Below are positions 6,579-12,655 of a stretch of DNA of 14,212 nt, piece after piece. Origin of the DNA: an uncultured Eubacteriaceae bacterium (GTDB taxonomy: Bacteria > Bacillota > Clostridia > Eubacteriales > UBA1433); the NCBI GenBank assembly GCA_937914785.1, contig CALGIV010000281.1, forward strand, positions 1-14,212, read 5' to 3'. The position numbers and the translations under genes were made by a program. The notes under the pieces are model-generated. The model was given only the letters and a program-made list of their open reading frames with translations, was not told the origin of the DNA and did no database searches. Position 1 is the first letter of the stretch, and each line of letters opens with the position of its first letter.

Positions 6579-6767
6579 ATGGAATTAAATACGGTGGATT
6601 ATTTAAAAAAAGCATTGCTCGATTCACAGGAGCGCGTGCGTGATTACATGAATTATTCGCGCGAGATTGATGATAAGGAGCTGCAACGTTATTTTAAAAC
6701 CTATGCGGAAAAGGAAGGCGAGCACGCTCAAAAGCTTCAGGAATACATCTCTGCATATACACAATAA
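6579..6767 (+). CDS. Small ferritin/rubrerythrin-like helical protein
   Basis: A 62-residue soluble, strongly helical and charged protein. The pattern YLKKALLDSQERVRDYMNYSREI, then DDKELQRYFKTYAEKEGEHAQKLQEYI, reads as two amphipathic helices joined by a short turn. EGEHAQKL resembles the ExxH metal-ligand helix of rubrerythrin and ferritin-like proteins, but only half of a four-helix bundle is present. A dimer would be needed to build a di-iron site (inference). The gene is convincing despite its size: AAAGGAGA lies just ahead of the ATG at 6579, the gene sits between two terminators, and the codon use resembles its neighbours. Its function is not known to me. A helical-hairpin protein without metal is the alternative. 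Confidence 0.75.
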   Translation: MELNTVDYLKKALLDSQERVRDYMNYSREIDDKELQRYFKTYAEKEGEHAQKLQEYISAYTQ

Positions 6768-6793
6768 AAAAACGGCCAGTCCGGCCGTTTTTT
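6766..6793. terminator. Bidirectional terminator between convergent genes
   Basis: ACGGCC (6772-6777), loop AGTCC, GGCCGT (6783-6788). An A run precedes it (6766-6772) and a T run follows (6788-6793), so it works in both directions. It begins at the stop codon of the small protein gene and overlaps the stop codon (6792-6794) of the convergent phosphoesterase gene. Confidence 0.9.
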
Positions 6794-7643
6794 ACTTTTC
6801 TTTATCATCATCGCAGCAAAGCGTCAGGACGGCCAGGTGCGGGCGGTTGAAAAGCCGCATCAGCGCGTAGCCGCTGTTGCCGAGTCCGCGGCTTACGAGC
6901 ATGGTTGTATCTTCTTCTGTGTAAAGGCCGTCTGTATATTTCGGCAAGAAGCCCTGATGAGGTGCATACAATCCGCCGAGGCCGGGCAGGCGGATCTGGC
7001 CTCCGTGGGCGTGCCCTGCGAAGACAAGATCAATCTGGTTTCTTGTATAAACGTCGAGGAACTCAGGCCGATGAATCAATAAGAAGCTTACGTTACCGAT
7101 CATCTCTTTCTTCAAGTCGGCCAGCTTTTTATCGTAATACTGTGGCATAGCAGCGTAAATGGTCGCGTAAAACAGCGGATCGTTGATGCCGATAATATCG
7201 ATGGCGGCATCTGCGTGTTTGAGGGTAACCACTTCGTCGTTCAAGACGGTGACGCCGTATTCGGTTAAGTGCTGCACAAAGCTTTTGTAATCGTCCATAC
7301 GCGCCTCATGATTTCCCGGGACATAATAAACCGGTGCGATATCGGTCAGGCCGCGCATAAAGCACAGCGCGCGCTCGATATTTTTACTACGGTAACGGTC
7401 GATCATATCGCCGACAACGAACAGCACGTCCGCATCGGTTTGACGAATTTTGTTCAGCACAAAATGCTGGTCTTTACCATAGCAAGCGTTGTGAAAGTCG
7501 GAAATTAAGGCAATTTTAAAACCGTCAAACGCGTTGTCGAGCTTGTCGGAATGGTAGTGGTCATAAGTGATGTCGATCATCTTGTTCTGCCACAGCCAGA
7601 ATAAAACGACGATCAGGCCGAGCAGTAGAAAAAAGATTATCAT
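6792..7643 (-). CDS. Membrane-anchored metallophosphoesterase
   Basis: A 283-residue calcineurin-like phosphoesterase of the YkuE/YaeI-like group. Residues 1-19 are a hydrophobic anchor (MIIFFLLLGLIVVLFWLW), so the catalytic domain probably sits at the membrane. The di-metal motifs appear in order: ALISDFH (Asp49, His51), VGDMID (78-82), PGNHE (109-113), LLIHRPE (His191) and FAGHAHGGQ (209-216). Some relatives hydrolyse pyrophosphate bonds in lipids such as UDP-diacylglucosamine. The sequence does not tell which substrate is used here. The ATG at 7643 has a GAGAGGA site about 13 bases upstream, a long spacing, but no better start codon is in frame. It is divergent from the ABC-F leader and converges with the small protein gene. 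Confidence 0.92.
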   Translation of the reverse strand: MIIFFLLLGLIVVLFWLWQNKMIDITYDHYHSDKLDNAFDGFKIALISDFHNACYGKDQHFVLNKIRQTDADVLFVVGDMIDRYRSKNIERALCFMRGLTDIAPVYYVPGNHEARMDDYKSFVQHLTEYGVTVLNDEVVTLKHADAAIDIIGINDPLFYATIYAAMPQYYDKKLADLKKEMIGNVSFLLIHRPEFLDVYTRNQIDLVFAGHAHGGQIRLPGLGGLYAPHQGFLPKYTDGLYTEEDTTMLVSRGLGNSGYALMRLFNRPHLAVLTLCCDDDKEK

Positions 7644-7682
7644 AGCAGATATTATGTCCTCTCTAAGTAAGGGTAGTTATTT

Positions 7683-7711
7683 ATTATACCGTAATTTAAG
7701 CGTTGTTTTGC
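7683..7711 (-). promoter_or_regulatory. Possible promoter of the metallophosphoesterase gene
   Basis: A perfect TATAAT lies on the minus strand at 7683-7688. The matching -35 position (7706-7711, GCAAAA) is poor, so only the -10 is convincing. It lies back to back with the ABC-F promoter. Confidence 0.45.
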
Positions 7712-7712
7712 A

Positions 7713-7740
7713 TTGACATTAAATAAATTTTTGTTATACT
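7713..7740 (+). promoter_or_regulatory. Promoter of the ABC-F leader transcript
   Basis: TTGACA (7713-7718), a 16-base spacer and TATACT (7735-7740). Transcription should begin near 7747, about 237 bases before the ABC-F start codon, leaving room for the attenuator. Confidence 0.85.
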
Positions 7741-7769
7741 ATGTTTAGTATATCGAAAGGGGTGGAAAG

Positions 7770-7790
7770 ATGCGCAAACTTTCTTGCTAA
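7770..7790 (+). CDS. ABC-F leader peptide MRKLSC
   Basis: ATG at 7770, codons for Met-Arg-Lys-Leu-Ser-Cys, TAA at 7788-7790. A good ribosome binding site, AAGGGG (7757-7762), lies 7 bases upstream. It is the first ORF on the predicted transcript. Its last codons are the segment that pairs with 7847-7856, so ribosome position on this ORF sets the RNA fold. The peptide itself probably has no function beyond regulation. Confidence 0.78.
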   Translation: MRKLSC

Positions 7791-7924
7791 TTTGTGTTAA
7801 AAAGGACGATAGTCACAGCGATGCTGTGGTACTTATCGTGCCGAAAGCAAGAAAGTCATCAATTCCGTACGCCTTAATTCAGTAGATGCGCTTTTGCGCA
7901 GTTTGGTTCTTCTATAAATATTGG

Positions 7925-7963
7925 ATGCGTTGTAAGAATGTGCTTTCTTGCAGCGTATTTTTT
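7925..7963 (+). terminator. Attenuator terminator before the ABC-F gene
   Basis: ATGCGTTGTAAGAA (7925-7938) pairs with TTCTTGCAGCGTAT (7945-7958) over 14 positions including three G-U wobbles. The loop is six bases and T6 runs from 7958 to 7963. The ribosome binding site of the ABC-F gene follows directly, so this terminator is regulatory rather than the end of a gene. Confidence 0.88.
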
Positions 7964-7983
7964 GTTTTAAGGAGGAAGGCAAA

Positions 7984-9450
7984 ATGTCTGTAATTCAGAT
8001 TAACAATTTGTCATTTGCCTATGAAGGCAGTTATGATTATATATTTGAAGATGTCTCTTTTCAGCTGGATACAGACTGGAAGACGGGGCTCATCGGCCGT
8101 AATGGGCGCGGCAAGACAACGCTGATGCATCTGATGCGCGGAAAGTATAAATACAGCGGCAGTATTTTATCCAACGTTTTATTTGAATATTTTCCCTGTA
8201 AAATTGAAGATGCTTCTGTCGATACGCTTGCAGTGGTTGAGCAAGTCTGTCCGGAGTATGAATTGTGGCAGCTTTTGCGCGAACTGAATCGACTGGAAGT
8301 CGATGAAGGCGTATTATACCGTGCGTTTCATACGCTGTCGAACGGAGAGCAAACAAAAGTGTTGCTCGCAACCTTGTTCATCAAGGAAAATCATTTTCTT
8401 TTAATCGATGAGCCGACGAATCATTTGGATATCGAGGCGCGCAGGGTACTGCGAAAATATTTAAACAGCAAAACAGGGTTTATCTTAGCCTCGCATGACC
8501 GCTTGTTTTTAGACGCCTGCGTCGATCATATTCTGGCGATTAACCGTATGGATATTCAGGTGCAGAAAGGTACCTTTACTTCATGGTACGATAACAAACA
8601 GCGGCAGAATGAATATGAGCGGACGCAGAATAAAAAACTTAAGCGGGAGATTGAACATTTAAGCGACGCGGCGGCGCGAACGGCGCAGTGGTCAGATAAA
8701 ATCGAGAAGAGCAAGTACGGCAGCGGGCCAGTGGATCGCGGCTATGTTGGCCATCAGGCCGCGAAAATGATGAAACGTTCAAAGGCCATTCAGTCGCGAC
8801 GGCAGGAAATGGCAGAAGAAAAGTCCAAACTGTTGAAAAACATTGAGCTTACCGACAGTCTGAAACTGAGTCCGTTAAAATACCATAAAGACAAGCTCAT
8901 CTCGTTTGAGGATGTGTCTGTTTACTACGGTGAGAGATGCGTGTGTGAACATTTGCAGTTTGACATTTGCCGCAATGACCGCATCGCCTTAAACGGCAAA
9001 AACGGAAGCGGGAAGTCGAGCATTTTAAAGCTTATATGTGAAGAAGACCTCTCTTATAAAGGAGCGTTTCATAAGGGAAGCCAACTAAAGATCTCTTATG
9101 TCGCGCAGCATCCGTCTGATTTAAGCGGCAATCTGACGGATTATGCACGTTCATATGGGATTGAAGAAAGTTTGTTCAAGGCGATTTTACGCAAACTGGA
9201 TTTTCCGCGCATTCAATTTGAAAAAGATATGTGTGCCTTCAGTGACGGCCAGAAGAAAAAGGTATTGTTGGCCAGAAGTCTTTGTGAACAAGCGCATTTA
9301 TACGTTTGGGATGAGCCGCTGAATTATATCGACGTCTTCTCAAGAATGCAAATTGAACAGTTGCTGCTGGCATTTGAACCGACGATTTTGTTTGTCGAGC
9401 ACGAAGAGGCTTTTGTTTTGAATATTGCAACGAAAAAAATTGAGCTGTAA
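7984..9450 (+). CDS. ABC-F ribosomal protection-type protein (Lsa/Vga-like)
   Basis: A 488-residue cytosolic protein with two ATPase domains and no membrane segment. Site 1: Walker A GRNGRGKTT (38-46), signature LSNGEQ (118-123), Walker B LLIDEPTNHLD (139-149). Site 2: NGKNGSGKSS (337-346), FSDGQ (419-423), VWDEPLNYIDVFSRMQIE (441-458). The linker around 205-295, with WSDKIEKSKYGSG and DRGYVGHQAAKMMKRSKAI, matches the antibiotic-resistance ABC-F group that includes Lsa, Vga and Sal. Those proteins enter the ribosomal E site and displace lincosamides, pleuromutilins or streptogramin A. Which drugs this one handles cannot be read off. The start is ATG 7984 after AAGGAGGAAGG; the frame is open upstream through the terminator, but that part is leader. 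The attenuator supports a drug-inducible role. Confidence 0.93.
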   Translation: MSVIQINNLSFAYEGSYDYIFEDVSFQLDTDWKTGLIGRNGRGKTTLMHLMRGKYKYSGSILSNVLFEYFPCKIEDASVDTLAVVEQVCPEYELWQLLRELNRLEVDEGVLYRAFHTLSNGEQTKVLLATLFIKENHFLLIDEPTNHLDIEARRVLRKYLNSKTGFILASHDRLFLDACVDHILAINRMDIQVQKGTFTSWYDNKQRQNEYERTQNKKLKREIEHLSDAAARTAQWSDKIEKSKYGSGPVDRGYVGHQAAKMMKRSKAIQSRRQEMAEEKSKLLKNIELTDSLKLSPLKYHKDKLISFEDVSVYYGERCVCEHLQFDICRNDRIALNGKNGSGKSSILKLICEEDLSYKGAFHKGSQLKISYVAQHPSDLSGNLTDYARSYGIEESLFKAILRKLDFPRIQFEKDMCAFSDGQKKKVLLARSLCEQAHLYVWDEPLNYIDVFSRMQIEQLLLAFEPTILFVEHEEAFVLNIATKKIEL

Positions 9451-9460
9451 GCAAAAATAG

Positions 9461-9487
9461 AAAAGCCTTCGCCTGGCGAAGGCTTTT
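9461..9487 (+). terminator. Intrinsic terminator after the ABC-F gene
   Basis: AAAAGCCTTCG (9461-9471), loop CCTGG, CGAAGGCTTTT (9477-9487). The 11-pair stem is strong, but the T run is only four bases long. Confidence 0.8.
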
Positions 9488-9879
9488 GGCTATTCCTTTA
9501 AGCCGTAGGGAGGTCAAGGAATAACATTTCTATGCAATTAAATAATATCAAAATAAAAGAAAAATGTCACAGGACAATAGTTGACAAATGAGAAAAAAAA
9601 GGACAACAAATAAAAAAGGTTATTTTAAAGGATAGAAATACAAATTTGTGAGTGTTCTTTTTTTATAAAATCATTAAACTAATAAGTGCAAGGGGAGAGA
9701 ATGGCGAGTTGAACGGGCGCCTTCTAAAGGAGCACGTTCAACTCAGGTATTTGGAAGTGTTGAAATCCTTCGTATCATTAAAAATCAATCAACACGATAG
9801 CACCTTGGAAGATGCAGAAGTAAACCTTATACCAAACTATTCGCTCGCTGAGTATGCCATTCTCTTACCCCTTGTAGGG
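9488..9879. other. AT-rich intergenic stretch with no convincing gene
   Basis: About 390 bases between the ABC-F terminator and the end of the TetR gene. An open frame at 9652-9906 exists, but it has no ribosome binding site, no family resemblance I recognise, and it overlaps the 3' end of the TetR gene. I see a TTGACA at 9581-9586 without a matching -10, an 8-base inverted repeat (TATTCCTT 9491-9498, AAGGAATA 9516-9523), a palindrome ACAAATTTGT (9640-9649) and the long hairpin at 9706-9744. It may be decayed mobile or accessory DNA; that is inference. Confidence 0.5.
9706..9744. repeat. Long imperfect hairpin
   Basis: GAGTTGAACG (9706-9715) and CGTTCAACTC (9735-9744) are perfect complements. 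The stem continues inward with two more G-C pairs and CCTT/AAGG, interrupted by two G-A mismatches, to a three-base CTA loop. That gives 16 Watson-Crick pairs in 39 bases. No T run follows on either side, so it does not look like a terminator. Role unknown. Confidence 0.75.
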
Positions 9880-10392
9880 CTATTTGTCTTTAGGCAGATA
9901 CATTAACTTGGCGTAAGCCTTTGGCTCGAAATTTGGATAATACGTCAACCATTTTTCTAAAGAAGCTAAAAAAGCATCTGCATAAAATTCTGCAAAAACT
10001 TCCTGTTCTTCTTTCGTACTAAAAAAATCTTTTGTGTGTTCCAGACACATGGGTTTTAGTAAATCAGAAAAAAATTCCCGAAATGAATTTTGTCCATGAA
10101 CGTCGAAAGCATTGATATAAAAAGTGCGGTTTGCGTATAGATAACAACTGATAGCTTCTAATAATTCCAGTGCCGTTTCGAGTTTTTTAGAATTGTATAC
10201 CGTCATCATTTCCGTATAAATAATCCACTCGACAAGGTCATATTTATCTTTAAAATGATAGTAAAAACTTTTACGATTCATACCGCATTCTTCACATATA
10301 TCGCCAACGCGAATTTTGTGGAAAGGTTTTTTTGACATCGTCATCTTCATTGCATTTGCTAACGCTTTTTTTGTTATTGTAGAATCCGGCAT
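9880..10392 (-). CDS. TetR/AcrR family regulator (DhaS-like)
   Basis: A 170-residue TetR-family DNA-binding protein. The N-terminus MPDSTITKKALANAMKMTMS and the helix-turn-helix KIRVGDICEECGMNRKSFYYHFKDKYDLVEWI (about 27-57) match the DhaS-like branch with a short C-terminal domain. In that branch some members act as activators with partner proteins. The ligand is unknown. I chose the ATG at 10392 because AAGGTGA precedes it at good spacing; the in-frame ATG at 10425 would add 11 residues without a ribosome binding site. A TATAAT lies at 10428-10433 on the minus strand but its -35 is poor. The gene is not divergent from an obvious target. The nearest candidates are the ABC exporter upstream on the same strand and the ABC-F gene beyond its 3' end. 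The local base composition is more AT-rich than the first 4 kb. Confidence 0.9.
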   Translation of the reverse strand: MPDSTITKKALANAMKMTMSKKPFHKIRVGDICEECGMNRKSFYYHFKDKYDLVEWIIYTEMMTVYNSKKLETALELLEAISCYLYANRTFYINAFDVHGQNSFREFFSDLLKPMCLEHTKDFFSTKEEQEVFAEFYADAFLASLEKWLTYYPNFEPKAYAKLMYLPKDK

Positions 10393-10425
10393 ACGTTCAC
10401 CTTCTTTTCTTGCCGAAGGTCGCAT

Positions 10426-10781
10426 CGATTATATTTAATGACGGCAAAGACACCAGTAAAGGTGCCCGATTTAAGAAACCATAAGTTGGCCGAAACCTTC
10501 TTTTCGAGGCTTGAGTGAGGGGATAGGATAGCGATAGGATTGCTCACTCAAGCCTTGAAACGCTTACGCGCAGAAATGAGGCTATTATTTCTGAGAAGAT
10601 GTGAATAAGATAATTCTTACGTTTTTCATTATAAGGGTTGTTTTTATCGCACACTACACCCGAACGGACAAAAAACGATTTTTTTTTCGAGAAATAATAT
10701 TTGAAAAAACGTTGCTTGAATAACAATATATGATGTTTATTTAATGCTATATGGTATAAAATGACATAAAAGTATAAATAT
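10426..10781. other. AT-rich intergenic region with a large hairpin
   Basis: About 355 bases between the TetR start and the 3' end of the ABC exporter gene. It holds the large inverted repeat at 10502-10560 and a smaller one (CAGAAAT 10571-10577, ATTTCTG 10587-10593). I see no credible ORF or tRNA. No convincing terminator for the exporter transcript is visible either, so read-through toward the TetR gene is possible. Confidence 0.5.
10502..10560. repeat. 18-bp inverted repeat with GATAG-repeat loop
   Basis: GGCTTGAGTGAG (10508-10519) and CTCACTCAAGCC (10543-10554) are perfect complements. Including one G-T wobble, the stem extends to 18 pairs (TTTCGA to the left, TTGAAA to the right). The 23-base loop consists largely of GATAG units: GGATAG, GATAG, CGATAG, then GATTG. 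No T run follows in either direction. It could be a structured RNA, a protein-binding site or a small repeat element. Nothing in the window repeats it. Confidence 0.8.
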
Positions 10782-12518
10782 CTACTGTTCAAATTGTGTA
10801 TGGTATAGAGTTGCATATTCGGCGCCGTTTGCCAGAAGTTCTTTATGTCTGCCGCGTTCCCGAATGCCTTCGTTGTCGATGACGATGATCTCATCGGCAT
10901 CTTTTATTGTCGAAAGCCTGTGGGCGATCACAAGGGTCGTGCGTCCTTCGCCCAGACGCTCAAAAGCTTCCTGAATGCGGTGCTCCGTGTAAGTATCCAA
11001 TGCGCTTGTCGCCTCATCCAATATCAAGATCGGCGGATTTTTTAAAAACAGGCGCGCAATGCTCACGCGTTGTTTTTGTCCGCCGGAAAGCATAACGCCG
11101 CGTTCGCCGACATAAGTCTTATACCCGTTTGGCAGCCCTGTGATGTCTTCATGGATTTCTGCCCGGCGTGCCGCGTCGATGACTTCTTCATCTGTGGCAT
11201 CCAGCCGTCCGTAACGGATGTTTTCCATAATCGTATCGGCAAATAGAAAGACGTCCTGCTGAACGATACCGATATTGTCGCGCAGCGACTTTAGCGTAAG
11301 GTCTTTGATATTCTTACCGTCGATAAAGATATTTCCATCCGTCGTTTCGTAAAAACGGGGAAGCAGATGGCACAACGTCGACTTGCCTCCGCCGGACGGG
11401 CCGACCAGAGCAAGCGTTGAGCCGGGCTGTATTTCCAGATCGATGTGTTTTAATACGTCCACTTCGTCGTCATAGGTAAAGGAGACGTCCTGATAACGGA
11501 TGTGTCCTTTTACATCCTGCAGTATTTCGGCATCGGGCTTATCGATGATCTCCGGTTCGGTGTTCATCAGCTCCAGATAACGTTCAAAGCCCGACATCCC
11601 CGCTGCATACTGCTCGACAAAGTTCATAAGTTTACGCACGGGCGTGATAATGGTGTTGACATATAAGGTGAAGGCAACGAGCACGGATAATTCAATGCCG
11701 TGCCTCATAACGAGGTAGCCGCCCACGGCGATGACAATCAGCGATGGCAGTGCCGTAAAAAAGTTCATGCCTGCCATAAAGGAGCCCATCACGCGATAGT
11801 ACGATGCGCGGGCGCTTTTATATTCTTCATTTCCTTCGGCAAAACGTCGGATTTCATGCGACTCATTCGTAAAGGCTTTTGCGACGCGAATGCCGGAAAT
11901 ACTGCTTTCCAGCGTGGCATTAATGCCGGCTGTCTGTTCCTTTACGGCTTTGGATTTTTTGGACATACCGCGGCGGCCGCGTATGGCGAAGAGGACCATA
12001 CAGATCATCGCAGCGGCCACGACGAGCGCGAGTTGCCATTGGATGCGCAGCATTAAGATAAACGCGCCGGTAAAAGTAATGACCGAGATGAATAAGTCTT
12101 CCGGTCCGTGGTGTGCCAGTTCTGTAATTTCAAATAAATCGTTGATGATGCGCGACATTAAATGCCCGGTGCGCGTCTTGTCGTAAAACTTAAACGACAG
12201 CTTCTGGATATGCGTAAACAGGGTGTTGCGCATATCGGACTCCATTTTAACGCCCATATAGTGTCCAAGATATGCGACGATATAAGTCAGGATGGCGCGC
12301 AGGATAAAAGCGGCGAGAAGAATGCCGATGACGACAAAGAAAGCGCGGTAAGCTTTGTCGGGCAGCAATTCATCCATCGCAATTTTTGTGACGAATGGAA
12401 AAGACAGGTCGATGAGTGCGATAAACAGCGCACAGACCATATCGAGCGCGAACAGGTTCTTATGGGGTTTGTAAAATCCGATAAAGGTGCGCAGCTTGCT
12501 GTGTTTTGTTTTTTCCAT
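10782..12518 (-). CDS. ABC exporter, fused permease and ATPase (MsbA/LmrA type)
   Basis: A 578-residue half-transporter that would work as a homodimer or with a partner encoded elsewhere. Residues 20-310 form the six-helix exporter domain, with hydrophobic stretches such as FFVVIGILLAAFILRAILTYI and LALVVAAAMICMVLFAI and the coupling region around KLSFKFYDKTRTGHLMSR. The ATPase domain follows: Walker A GPSGGGKST (373-381), Q-loop Gln420, signature LSGGQKQR (477-484), Walker B LILDEATSALD (498-508), H-loop His533 in IAHRLST. All catalytic residues are intact. The substrate (lipid, drug or peptide) cannot be read from the sequence. The ATG at 12518 has AGAAGG about 7 bases upstream. It has its own promoter and lies downstream of hydF on the same strand. 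Confidence 0.93.
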   Translation of the reverse strand: MEKTKHSKLRTFIGFYKPHKNLFALDMVCALFIALIDLSFPFVTKIAMDELLPDKAYRAFFVVIGILLAAFILRAILTYIVAYLGHYMGVKMESDMRNTLFTHIQKLSFKFYDKTRTGHLMSRIINDLFEITELAHHGPEDLFISVITFTGAFILMLRIQWQLALVVAAAMICMVLFAIRGRRGMSKKSKAVKEQTAGINATLESSISGIRVAKAFTNESHEIRRFAEGNEEYKSARASYYRVMGSFMAGMNFFTALPSLIVIAVGGYLVMRHGIELSVLVAFTLYVNTIITPVRKLMNFVEQYAAGMSGFERYLELMNTEPEIIDKPDAEILQDVKGHIRYQDVSFTYDDEVDVLKHIDLEIQPGSTLALVGPSGGGKSTLCHLLPRFYETTDGNIFIDGKNIKDLTLKSLRDNIGIVQQDVFLFADTIMENIRYGRLDATDEEVIDAARRAEIHEDITGLPNGYKTYVGERGVMLSGGQKQRVSIARLFLKNPPILILDEATSALDTYTEHRIQEAFERLGEGRTTLVIAHRLSTIKDADEIIVIDNEGIRERGRHKELLANGAEYATLYHTQFEQ

Positions 12519-12553
12519 AAAAAAACCTTCTTTCTCGCATTTATTATAATAAT

Positions 12554-12582
12554 ATTATATTCTTTTTTACACATTCGGGCAA
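12554..12582 (-). promoter_or_regulatory. Likely promoter of the ABC exporter gene
   Basis: On the minus strand: TTGCCC (12577-12582), a 17-base spacer and TATAAT (12554-12559). A second TATAAT lies at 12543-12548. Confidence 0.6.
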
Positions 12583-12587
12583 GTGTA

Positions 12588-12611
12588 AAGCGGCGCTTAA
12601 ACGCGCCGCTT
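12588..12611. terminator. G+C-rich hairpin after hydF, possible terminator
   Basis: AAGCGGCGC (12588-12596), loop of six, GCGCCGCTT (12603-12611): a perfect nine-pair stem. It lies about 45 bases past the hydF stop and just ahead of the exporter promoter. The T run on the minus strand is only three long, so termination may be partial. Confidence 0.6.
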
Positions 12612-12655
12612 CGATTTACGGTAAAGTGTTGAGAGGCAAAGATTTAAGAATACTC

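Larger units (their letters stand above)
7747..7963 (+). promoter_or_regulatory. Ribosome-mediated attenuator leader of the ABC-F gene
   Basis: The leader holds a six-codon ORF (7770-7790) and three mutually exclusive segments. Segment 1, ACTTTCTTGC (7778-7787), lies within the leader ORF. Segment 2, GCAAGAAAGT (7847-7856), is its exact complement. Segment 3, CTTTCTTGC (7943-7951), repeats segment 1 and forms part of the 3' arm of the terminator at 7925-7963. Between segments 1 and 2 lies a stable hairpin (GGACGATA with TATCGTGCC, inner CACAGC with GCTGTG, 7804-7842). Model: normally 1 pairs with 2 and the terminator forms. A ribosome stalled by an antibiotic on the leader ORF frees segment 2 to pair with segment 3, and the terminator is lost. 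Such control is known for erm and ABC-F resistance genes. For this leader it is inferred from pairing alone. Confidence 0.85.

Noticed and set aside
9581..9620. TTGACA as a promoter in the ABC-F/TetR intergenic stretch
   Set aside because: No acceptable -10 hexamer at 16-18 bases, and no gene to serve.
9652..9906. 84-codon open frame on the plus strand
   Set aside because: GTG start without a ribosome binding site, no recognisable family, a long hairpin inside it, and antisense overlap with the 3' end of the well-supported TetR gene.
10426..10780. Insertion sequence remnant or CRISPR-like repeats
   Set aside because: The GATAG units are short and confined to one hairpin loop; there are no spacers, transposase fragments or flanking target duplications that I can see.
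10544..10900. 118-codon minus-strand ORF
   Set aside because: Overlaps the end of the ABC exporter gene in another frame and continues into low-complexity AT-rich DNA; no start signal.
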